DNA of 44,287 bases from Priapulus caudatus (Eukaryota > Priapulida > Priapulimorpha > Priapulimorphida > Priapulidae): NCBI RefSeq assembly GCF_000485595.1, contig NW_014577552.1, positions 65,682-109,968 of the forward strand. Reading direction: 5' to 3'. Positions 1 through 7,572 of the stretch are shown here, piece after piece. How positions within the stretch are numbered: the stretch's first letter is position 1; every line of letters begins with the position of its first letter. The notes beneath the pieces were generated by a model. The model worked only from the letters and a program-made list of their open reading frames with translations. It was not told the origin of the DNA and ran no database searches. Both the position numbers and the translations under genes were made by a program.

Positions 1-58
1 TGATTGTGTAGAACCAGTAGGTTCGTTGTCATGCCACCGTGACGTCATCACTTCGGTA
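1..58 (+). repeat. LTR-end fragment
   Basis: The first 58 bases match, with a few indels, the outer end of the retrotransposon LTR at 2724-2783. The match starts TGATTGTGTAGAACC and ends at CACTTCGGT. After that the two copies diverge. It is probably a remnant of another copy of the same element, cut by the window edge. A third, more diverged copy lies inverted at 2352-2420. Confidence 0.65.
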
Positions 59-66
59 CTCTATAC

Positions 67-87
67 CAGTATCTAGATTAGCAGCAG
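67..87 (+). repeat. 21-bp direct repeat, left copy
   Basis: Twenty-one bases beginning CAGTATCTAGATTAGC recur exactly at 2324-2344. The pair lies just inside the two LTR-end fragments (1-58 and inverted 2352-2420) and so brackets the GPCR locus. The origin is unclear. It could be sequence internal to the repeat family or a relic of rearrangement. Confidence 0.6.
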
Positions 88-187
88 CCCACTCACAGTC
101 CCGGCTATACACACGTCATGCATAATACCGAGCTCACGTCGTCTGACGGATCGTTGTCTATTGCAGGTCGCCGCCGACGTCACAGAT

Positions 188-189
188 AG

Positions 190-259
<70 letters not shown>
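188..259 (+). repeat. (CAA)n repeat in GPCR leader
   Basis: About 23 near-perfect AAC/CAA triplets end about 20 bases before the GPCR start codon. If transcribed they form an unstructured 5' leader. The reverse strand reads as long poly-Leu, poly-Cys or similar runs, which are artefacts. A splice-acceptor-like stretch (TTGTCTATTGCAG, ending at 164) lies just upstream, so a 5' UTR intron is possible. Confidence 0.8.
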
Positions 260-279
260 TCGCAGCGGCATCGTCAACA

Positions 280-290
280 ATGAACAACAG

Positions 291-322
<32 letters not shown>

Positions 323-1500
323 GTAGTAGCGAGGGATTCGTTCCGCCGGCGTTCGTCGGAACATGGCAGAACATCCTGCTCGCCTGTGTCCTCTTCGTCA
401 TCGTCACCACGACCATCGTTGGCAACCTGCTTGTCATCATCGCCATCCGCACCGACAAACACATGCAGACGACCTTCAACTACTACGTACTCAACCTGGC
501 CGTCACCGACTTTCTCGTCGGATTAACGGTGATGACCTTCTACTCGGTTGACGTGGTGTTCGGCTACTGGCCCTTCGGCGAGGTGATGTGCGGCGTGTGG
601 GTGTTTCTCGACTACGGCTTGACGTTCGTGTCCGTTTTCACCCTCGTCGCGATCTCGATTGACCGCCTGTGGTCAGTGAGCTGGCCGATCTACTACCAGC
701 GCATGCACAACATATCGAAGGTGGCCGTCGCCATCTGCATCATCTGGCTGGTGATGATCGTCATCTGGCTGCCGCCGTGCGTGCTCGACCGCGTGCGCTA
801 CTCGCAGCCGCACGTCTGCATCTGGGAGCCGTCGAACAACCGCGAGTTCGTCGTCGTCGTCGCCGTGCTCGGCCATCACCTGCCCGACGTCGTGCTCGTC
901 GTCAGCTACGCATGCATCATCACCGTCATGCGTCGGCGAGCGCGTGTCGGCGTCGCCGTCACCAACCCGCGCCCCATGCACTCATTATCCGTGCCTCATA
1001 ATGATCCAGCAAGCACCTCTAACGGCGGCAACGGCGGCGACACCAACGCAGCGCCGACGCCGATGACGATATCGGTCGTCTCTTCCGTCGCGAGTACGGC
1101 AGCCGACAGTAATGCGACCCAGCGGGAGGGGCAGCCGCCGCCGCCGCCGCCAGGGGGCAGGGCGACGCAGCTAGAACAGCGCAAGCAGATAAAGGAGCGA
1201 CGCGTGTTTCACATGCTCACCTACATACTCGCCGGTTACGCCATCTGTTGGGTGCCATTTCACTTCGTATTCGATATCAGTGCAGTAAGTCCGGACTCTA
1301 TCTCTCCCGCACTCTACTCCGGTATCTTCTATCTGTCTTACACCAACTCGACCATCAATCCGTTCCTCTATCACGCATCGAACCAGGAATTCAAGAAAGC
1401 CTTTCGAAGGCTGTTGGGTTGTAAAGGCAATAGTACCGTCGCTGCAACAAGTGTCACTAACACTAACAGCGCATCGCGAACGGCGCGAACTAGAGTATAG
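280..1500 (+). CDS. Rhodopsin-class GPCR, biogenic-amine/acetylcholine type
   Basis: This intronless ORF of 406 codons encodes a seven-helix plasma-membrane receptor. The N terminus (about residues 1-18) is Asn/Ser-rich with several N-x-S glycosylation sites. TM1 has GNLLVI (about 48-53) and TM2 has NLAVTD (72-77). TM3 starts after Cys104 and carries Asp111, the amine-binding position 3.32. The DRY box reads Asp-Arg-Leu (128-130). Cys180 can pair with Cys104. ICL3 (about 216-310) is long and contains a Pro run. TM6 has CWVPFH and TM7 has NSTINPFLY, followed by a basic helix 8 and a Cys. NSTINP and the LDY of TM3 resemble muscarinic and histamine H3 receptors, but the ligand cannot be fixed from sequence. 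ATG 280 is chosen because the whole N-terminal tail follows in frame. No paralogue lies nearby. Confidence 0.88.
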
Positions 1501-1535
1501 ATAGGCGAGAACAGTGGAAGCACGTAGGCCTACTG

Positions 1536-2108
1536 CAGCGATAATGACCAACCGTAACGTTTGACGACACTTCAGAAAATTAGAAACTATTGTTTCCAAT
1601 GAGCTGTTGCACACCCATGCGATAACGTGCGGCGATAACCGTGACGACTGAAATATTTAGAATCGTTTCTAATTTCCAGCGACGTAGTCGCGCGACATTT
1701 CATAAATAGCCAATCACAGACGTAGGTAATGCTTTCATCGGCACGTGACAACAAAATTTGCCTGCGTTGCTGTCTTGCTAGGCGTTCAGGGAAATTCTGT
1801 TTTATATGATATGGGAAATATGACAATCTGCTACAGTTTCTGGATCGGCTTCAGCCTAATAACAGGTGAGAACTATACAAGTTGTTAAATTTAGGAAAAT
1901 TGACAAAACAGCAACAGCAAAAGGATTTTCGTCGCTTGTTTATGTCCGCCACTGCGTAGCGAAAAAGCAGACGAACACTAGGGGCTTAGTCTTTAACGCT
2001 GCAGCAGAGCACTTATATCAACGTTGATTGATATGCTCTGGCTGCAGTGTGGCTGGGCCAGTCGCTGCGATTTTGACGCTCAAACGTTACGGTTGGTCCT
2101 TATCGCTG
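1536..2108. mobile_element. Short transposon with 29-bp inverted ends
   Basis: Bases 1536-1564 (CAGCGATAATGACCAACCGT and on) are the reverse complement of 2080-2108 with one mismatch. The ends therefore define a 573-bp non-autonomous DNA element just 3' of the GPCR stop codon. No transposase ORF is present inside. No clear target-site duplication was found, so the superfamily is unknown. It may supply the receptor's 3' UTR. Confidence 0.65.
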
Positions 2109-2221
2109 AAGTGTGTCTTGGCCTTGAACAGTAAAAAAAATCTAGCAAAATCTCACAGTAACAAATCAAATGAGCTCGTATGATGTTACTAAGGCTGAAG
2201 AGGTCGTTGTCGTATCAGGTA

Positions 2222-2256
2222 CTACATATATGTACCCGAGGTACATATATGTATAC
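2222..2256. repeat. Imperfect palindrome TACATATATGTA
   Basis: The motif TACATATATGTA occurs twice, separated by a short CCGAGG spacer, so the stretch can fold back on itself. It lies just before the telomere-like motif at 2290. Confidence 0.6.
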
Positions 2257-2289
2257 ACAAAGTGTACCAGACTTGTACTACAGAAGTGT

Positions 2290-2321
2290 ACCCTAACCCT
2301 AACCCTAACTCTAACCCTAAA
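2290..2321 (+). repeat. Interstitial telomere-like (CCCTAA)n
   Basis: Five tandem units of CCCTAA occur, one of them changed to CTCTAA. This is the complement of the animal telomere repeat TTAGGG. Shorter versions lie in the loops of foldback elements near 19530 and 26457. Confidence 0.85.
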
Positions 2322-2323
2322 CA

Positions 2324-2344
2324 CAGTATCTAGATTAGCAGCAG
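2324..2344 (+). repeat. 21-bp direct repeat, right copy
   Basis: This is the exact partner of 67-87. Here it lies directly after the telomere-like motif and before an inverted LTR-end fragment. Confidence 0.6.
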
Positions 2345-2351
2345 TCACCCC

Positions 2352-2420
2352 GACCGAGCAGAGTACCGAAGTGTGACGTCACGTTGGCAAGACAACGTAC
2401 GGGCTGGTTTCTACAAACCA
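2352..2420 (-). repeat. Inverted, diverged LTR-end fragment
   Basis: Read on the minus strand this resembles the LTR end at 1-58. It shares TGTAGAA, CGTGACGTCA and CTTCGGTACTCT in order. It is in opposite orientation to the copies at 1 and 2724, so LTR ends flank the GPCR locus tail to tail. Confidence 0.55.
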
Positions 2421-2723
2421 CTGGCTCCATAACATTAACTGCGTGAAAATGTTGTGTGCGTACGTAAGACACGAGTGTGTGCGCTGCGACAGCGGTAAAG
2501 CATCGGTAGCAAGTCGATCTTACAAATATTTAATGAATTAAAAAAATAAAAAATTTTTGTAAATTTTTTTTGTAATTTTGTTGTTGTTAATTTATTTATT
2601 TTTTTTTCCGTTGCTTTTCACTTCCATCCTTTGGAAATCTAATAAAAACTGCAATAATGACTCTCAGAATGATGGTTACAATCGGTACAAAACACGACAG
2701 CAGTTAATGTACGCAGAGCAATA

Positions 2724-2972
2724 TGATTGTGTAGAACCAGTAGGTTCGTGTCCATGCCACCGTGACGTCAATCACTTCGGTCAAGTTATCCTTTTAACCT
2801 GTATTTTATTATAGCTTGACCTTTCCTTTATTTAATTGTGCATATTGACTTCTTAAGTGGAATTTTGGTGTCACCTGGTCTTTCGATCCAGGTTTTTAGT
2901 TATTCCAAAATGGCCGCGCCCTGTCGTGTGTTGTGGTTTGAAATAGTGTTCGGTGTAACCGAAATCTCTACA
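2724..2972 (-). repeat. 3' LTR of the gypsy element
   Basis: On the minus strand the LTR begins TGTAGAGATTTCGG directly after the polypurine tract. It ends at TCTACA (2730) or at TCTACACAATCA (2724). The second end is also shared by the copy at window position 1. The length is about 243-249 bp, short for the class. A minus-strand AATAAA lies at 2832-2827 and would be the poly(A) signal. The 5' LTR is not present, so LTR divergence and age cannot be measured. Confidence 0.75.
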
Positions 2973-2990
2973 CTCCCCCTTTCTTCCTCT
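2973..2990 (-). promoter_or_regulatory. Polypurine tract (plus-strand primer)
   Basis: The minus strand reads AGAGGAAGAAAGGGGGAG and touches the TG of the LTR. This is the expected place for the plus-strand primer of an LTR retrotransposon, and it fixes the inner LTR boundary. Confidence 0.8.
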
Positions 2991-3126
2991 AGCATCCGCC
3001 CTCGGATGCGGATTACCCTTTTTGGCTTCTCCTCCGTAATTTATGCGATGAAGAGTTGTTTGAAAAGATAATACTGATTTATTTACGAGTTCTACAACTA
3101 CACCAAAAAAATCTCAAGGGTATCAG

Positions 3127-3302
3127 GTTATATATAGATATAAATGTTTCAACGGAAACAGGTTATATAGGTTTCTTAACAATAAATACTTCAACGGGAC
3201 AAGGGTTATATAGACTTTTGAACAACAAATATTTCAACGGGAAGTGGATATATATGCTTTTTAACAATAAATATTTCAACGGGATATGGTTATATATCTT
3301 TA
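3127..3302. repeat. About 43-bp tandem repeat in retroelement 3' UTR
   Basis: About four imperfect units each contain GGTTATATAG, then AACAATAAATA and TTCAACGGGA. The array lies between the third ORF and the polypurine tract. Subterminal tandem repeats of this kind are common in LTR elements. Their role here is unknown. Confidence 0.8.
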
Positions 3303-3407
3303 TCACGTTTTATAAAAATAAAAAAAACAAACAGTCGGTTATACCCGTAGGTTTCTATCTATCGCCTGGTGCAGGCCATACCGGGGAAGGATTCCGATTT
3401 AGGTTCC

Positions 3408-4517
3408 TTACAGTTCCTCGTCCGATGACATCTCTTCCGGACTAGAGCTTAGCAGGAGGTCCTGGTCTAAGGCCGCTCCTGAGGTTCGGCTCCCGGTGGC
3501 GCGATACTGCCTTTTTAGCTGCCGGACTATCTCGCCAGCTGTGACCGGTTGAATGGCACACCACCTTTCCTTGTCCTTCCTCAGCTCCTCCACCTCTTTC
3601 TGCAACGCGGCTTTCTCTTTTTCCCACACCCCTTCCTCCCGCCTGACCTTCTCCCACTTTGTCCTCTGCTCCTCCTGCTCCCTCTTCTCGATCGTGAGTA
3701 ATTCCGCGAGGTGTCGCTCCTCCTCCTCAACCCGGAGCATTAGCTTTCTCCATTCCCGGCGCATTTCCACGAGGCGCTGAGTGCTCCTGGCGATGCGGGT
3801 GGCGGTGCTGGCCTTCGGTGCGACGGGTATGGGGTTCTGGGCGACGTCGGCGGTGGTGCTGGGTTGTGGGGCAGCGGGAACGGGGCTTCGGGCGATGTCG
3901 GCGGCCGTGCTGGGTGGTGGGGTGGTCGGCAGAGGGCTCACTATGGCGCCCACTTCCCAGGCGAAGGGCCGGACTGGCATGGTGAGTACTTCCTCCAGTT
4001 CGGGGTGCTCCTCTGCCTCCCTCTGGGAAGAAGTCCAACTCCTTCGAGCTTCCTCATGACGTTGGCGCTGGGCTATCTGCTTGGCCTCTTCCCGTTCTCT
4101 CTTTCTCTTCTCCTCTTCCTCCCTCTCAAATCGCGTTCTCCTCTCAAGTCTGATCCTCTCGTTCCTTTCCCTTCGGTCCCTCTCCTCTTCTTCCCTGCTT
4201 CTCCCCGATTGCCTCCTTTCCTGGCTCCCGAGTGCCACTGACGGTTGGTCCTGGTCCCTCACTTGGCGGGGCAGTCCGAAGGTTGCCTGGCTCCTTCGGT
4301 TGGCCACGGGGACTCCCGAAGGGGTTTCCCTTCGTGGTGTGGGTCTGGAGTTCCAAGGTCGTCCCACTCCGTTGTACGGCCAGCCTCTCCGTGGCTGTAC
4401 CCGGCCTCTGGACGTCTCGGGCCTTCGCACGCCTGTGAGACGGGGTCGTTGCGTTGGCGGGTTTCCCTGCAACGTGTCGTCTGACTCCGCATAAATTTCG
4501 AATTGTGGCTCGTTCAT
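3408..4517 (-). CDS. Third ORF of the gypsy element: coiled-coil protein
   Basis: An intact 369-codon ORF lies just downstream of pol on the same strand, with about 65 bases between the pol stop and this ATG. Residues about 1-90 are Arg/Pro-rich and probably disordered. Residues about 105-165 are an Arg/Glu-rich predicted coiled coil. Residues about 195-245 hold three tandem 17-residue repeats of the type P-x-P-x-x-P-x-x-S-T-A-x-x-I-A-R-S. Residues about 246-320 form a second charged coiled coil. The tail is acidic and Ser-rich. There is no signal peptide, membrane helix or envelope-like Cys pattern, so it does not look like env. It also lacks a CCHC knuckle, so gag is unsupported. I do not recognise the family. 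An intact ORF beside a broken pol is notable. Confidence 0.7.
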   Translation of the reverse strand: MNEPQFEIYAESDDTLQGNPPTQRPRLTGVRRPETSRGRVQPRRGWPYNGVGRPWNSRPTPRRETPSGVPVANRRSQATFGLPRQVRDQDQPSVALGSQERRQSGRSREEEERDRRERNERIRLERRTRFEREEEEKRKREREEAKQIAQRQRHEEARRSWTSSQREAEEHPELEEVLTMPVRPFAWEVGAIVSPLPTTPPPSTAADIARSPVPAAPQPSTTADVAQNPIPVAPKASTATRIARSTQRLVEMRREWRKLMLRVEEEERHLAELLTIEKREQEEQRTKWEKVRREEGVWEKEKAALQKEVEELRKDKERWCAIQPVTAGEIVRQLKRQYRATGSRTSGAALDQDLLLSSSPEEMSSDEEL

Positions 4518-4581
4518 CCTGAAATGTTTTCCAAAATTGAGTTAGTGCTGCCCCTCTCGGATAGTGGTATGTCCTCCCCCC

Positions 4582-5487
4582 TTACAGGTCCATTCGCAGA
4601 GGAGGTTTCCTCGTGCGCCCTCCTCTTCTCACCGTGGGCCCCTCTATTGGCGGCAGCCCTGGGTACTCCTGATTGCGTCCCTCCCCCCTTTCGGTGGGTG
4701 GGCCCTCAGCCCAGTGATCCTCGGGGGTCTCGCTATCAGAAGGGTCCCCCCTATCCTCTGGCCATGGCAGGTCAAGTGGTTCAGGGATGTCCTCTTCTTC
4801 TCCTTGTCCTCCCTCAGTGTCGATGTCCCGCTCCGTTCCTTGAGTCTCCTCCCTCTGGGGCGTTAATGGTGGTTCCTCCGTTCTTGGTAGCCTCCAATCT
4901 AGTGGTGATTCCTCTGCTTCATAGGGTTTTAGATAATCCACGTGCACTACCCGCCTGTTTGTGTGCGGCCCCTCCTGAATAACGCATAGCAACTCGCTCA
5001 TTTTCTTAATGATCAAATAGGGTCCCCGCCAGCCATGACCCAGCTTTCTTCGGATTCCTGGTGGATACCAGTACCAGACGAATTGGCCGGTCTCTAAGGG
5101 TAAGGGTTTGACGTTTTTGTCGTACCCTCGCTTTTGTCTTTGCGCAGCTTGCCTTAGAGACAAGCGGGCAAAGTCATATGCTTCAGTCATTACCTCTCGT
5201 ATCCACTGGACGTATTCGTGTGGGCATCTGGTATTCTGCTGCGGGCCAGGTGGGGGTCCCTAGGCCATCATCACGAACGGGAGATGCTCATCCCAATCAT
5301 CCCTGTACTGATTAACAAACTTCGATAGCATTTGCTGCAATGTCCGATTAAACCTTTCCACTAGTCCGTCTGATCGTGGGTGGTAGGGTGTGGTCCGGGT
5401 TTTGGTAATTTGCAGAAGTTTACAGACGCCCTGGAATAGTCGGGATTCAAAATCGGGTCCTTGGTCTGTATGGATTTGATAGGGAAN
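4582..5487 (-). pseudogene. Integrase end of Ty3/gypsy pol, broken
   Basis: Minus-strand reading from 5487 gives the later half of a retroviral-type integrase core: IHTDQGPDFES with the second catalytic Asp, then TTPYHPRSDGLVERFNR with the catalytic Glu. An in-frame TAG at about 5264-5262 follows FVMMA. After it GPPPGP and a TEYVQW-like stretch continue in the same frame. About 30 residues usually found at this place are missing, so a deletion probably made the stop. The C-terminal domain (5190-4582) keeps the GPY/F-type module (HGWRGPYLI) and VVHVDYLKPY, then a Pro/Glu-rich tail. The first catalytic Asp and everything upstream are absent, so no active enzyme can be made. Confidence 0.88.
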
Positions 5488-5579
5488 GTCACCGCAGTAG
5501 ACGTTAGATGAGCGCTGTCGCTCCGCGACACTTGTTATTGATAAGTGCGGGGATTGATTCATTGTTCCAGCTATATAGG

Positions 5580-6580
5580 ATGTCTCTTCGGGCTGCAGTA
5601 ACCCGATGTGTGCTTACGAGCTGCAGAGCGAAACTCAACACCACTCTGTCGCCGTCTCACCAGTGCCAGCAACGTCGACACTCCATAGGCCAGAAGCTCC
5701 TCGGCTTCTACCAGCGACTGTGGCCGGCTGCGGCGGCACTCAAGCCTCCCTACCAGCACGTCTGCCAGGTCGGCGACCCCGTACTGAGGTCGCCGGCGAT
5801 CGAAGTCGACGTCAATCGAATTAAATCGATGGAGGTGCAGCGGTTGATCGTCGCGCTGGTCGCGGGGCTGAGGCGCACGCGCGCCGTCGGGCTGTCCGCG
5901 ACGCAGCTCGGCGTCGGCCGCCGCGTGTTCGTCGTCGAGTTCACGCAGCAGCACCTCGAGAACTACGCGCCGGCGATGCGGGCGCGCCGCGAGCAGACGC
6001 TCGTGCCGCTACGCGTCCTCGTCAACCCGACGATGCGAGTCGTCGACGAGACGCGCCTCGTGTTCAACGAGGGCTGCCTCAGCGTCGCCGGGTTCAGCGC
6101 CCAAGTGCCGAGGTTCCGCGAGGTCGAGGTGTCCGGTAGGTGGCGCCGGCGAGCGCATCGCTGGGTTGTTGTCGTCTAGATATTTGCGCATTCGATTTTG
6201 CTATCCAGTTTACGGATTTTTTCTGTGCGCGCATTCCAAAATATAGACTTTGCCACACTTTGTGGCTGAGCATTGTTTTTAGAATATCCTATCACAACGA
6301 TTGACTAGGGCTGCCTGTTAATCGTGGCAGGCAGATAGGTCAAATACCATATCTACAATCTAGCAGCAATTTGAAAGGCTTATTGTATGAGGATGTCTTA
6401 CTGTTTTCAGCGTACGACGCAGACGGTGAACCGTTCACGTGGTGCGTGAGTGGCTGGGCCGCGCGCATCGTTCAGCACGAGATGGACCACTTAGACGGAA
6501 AGCTTTACATTGATCGGATGGACAGGCTGACGTTCCAGTATGACGAGTGGGCCAGGGTGAACGTGAGAGGAAAACTATGA
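5580..6580 (+). CDS. PDF: Peptide deformylase, mitochondrial (2 exons)
   Basis: The enzyme removes the N-formyl group from new proteins made in mitochondria, a metal-dependent hydrolysis. Exon 1 is 5580-6135 and exon 2 is 6411-6580. The intron (GTAGGT to TTTTCAG) splits one codon after its first base and the frame closes. Motif 1 is AVGLSATQLGV, motif 2 is NEGCLS (metal Cys) and motif 3 is QHEMDHLDG (two metal His and catalytic Glu). The stretch SGWAARIVQHEMDHL is very close to animal PDFs. The start is taken at ATG 5580 because it opens an Arg-rich targeting peptide (MSLRAAVTRCVL). An upstream in-frame ATG at 5508 is possible. The gene starts about 90 bases from the truncated retroelement on the other strand. 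Confidence 0.93.
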
Positions 6581-6696
6581 CAGCAGTACGCAGTCGTATA
6601 GCATGTAGTATAGCATCTATTTGTACCCGTTTCATATTATGCACCATGACTGTTTTCTGGTGTGACGCTGATGTTGTTCATGTGGCTAAGTGTAAC

Positions 6697-6702
6697 AATA
6701 AA
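6697..6702 (+). terminator. Poly(A) signal AATAAA of PDF
   Basis: A canonical AATAAA lies 117 bases after the PDF stop codon, followed by T-rich sequence. It is the first such hexamer downstream on this strand. Confidence 0.6.
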
Positions 6703-7572
6703 CAGAGAAGATTGTTTTTTTTATACAACTGTTTCAGTATTATTATATATAATATATTGAGATTATACACGACGCTTCTCTTTGTAGAACAGTACATATT
6801 TACTGTATCCAATACATATTCATTCATAATAATAGTAGGGAACATATATTAGTAGAAAATTTAAAATAAGTCCTTTCATCACCATAAATCCATAATAAAA
6901 CAATGATTCCAATACAGTGTATTAATTATATAAAGAACAAATGCATAAAAAATCCATTGACCACATGGATTTAAACAAGACAAATGTAACGTGCAAAACT
7001 TTCCTTTCCACCTAAATGGTTGTAAATGCTTGATATACCTACAGATAGGTACAATTTTTTTAATAATTTCACAAAAATAATTTCAGCATCTGCATCAAAA
7101 AGTGAATTTACAGCGATAACATTATCAGAGTTGCATATTTCCTCGTGGTCAATACTAACATACCACAAATCCACATTCATATGTAAAAAAAATGGTATGT
7201 AAAAGCTACTCTGTGCTAGGCATATTTATCAAGGTGTATGCAAGACAATAACAATGAAAATTTGTTGGCACTAATAAATCACAACTTATCATTACACTCA
7301 TATTTCACTATATAATGTAACTTGCTAACTTAGAATAGTATACTTCTGTACTTGGCAGTAAATGCTATAATATCAGGAGTCTATCAATATTGATAGACTC
7401 CTGTAATATGTATGCATTTTTTTGAATCGATTGCACTGTTACAATGTTTCTTCTTGATACAGGGTACATTTTCATCTGTTACAAACAATTCCATGCTCGG
7501 TAACTCTTGTGAGTGATAGATCCAACCATTTGAAGATGAAGTACAAATCACCTTTACTAACTTTGTTGCTCT
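6703..7572. other. Intergenic AT-rich stretch between PDF and SAMHD1 3' ends
   Basis: The two genes converge here. I see no further coding region. Small ORFs such as 6971-7180 on the minus strand have no recognisable motif. The minus-strand 3' UTR of SAMHD1 must lie in the right part, but I could not pick its poly(A) site. A perfect 30-bp palindrome lies at 7374-7403. Confidence 0.6.
7374..7403. repeat. Perfect 30-bp palindrome
   Basis: CAGGAGTCTATCAAT is followed at once by its exact reverse complement, with no loop. It lies about 170 bases downstream of the SAMHD1 stop codon, so it may be in that gene's 3' UTR as a 15-bp hairpin. Confidence 0.85.

Larger units (their letters stand above)
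2724..5487 (-). mobile_element. 5'-truncated Ty3/gypsy LTR retrotransposon
   Basis: Reading on the minus strand, the element has the end of pol (integrase), a third ORF, a polypurine tract and a 3' LTR. The gag, protease, reverse transcriptase and RNase H regions and the 5' LTR are missing. The element stops at or near the N at 5487, inside the integrase core, about 90 bases upstream of the peptide deformylase start codon. It is non-autonomous. The truncation may be real or an assembly join at the N. Confidence 0.85.

Noticed and set aside
158-479. Poly-Cys and poly-Leu ORFs on the minus strand
   Set aside because: They are reverse reading of the (CAA)n repeat and the Asn/Ser-rich receptor start.
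3408-4517. Third ORF as a retroviral env or gag
   Set aside because: No signal peptide, membrane helix, Cys pattern or CCHC knuckle.
6971-7180. 69-codon minus-strand ORF between PDF and SAMHD1
   Set aside because: No recognisable motif. It lies in the AT-rich 3' region of SAMHD1.
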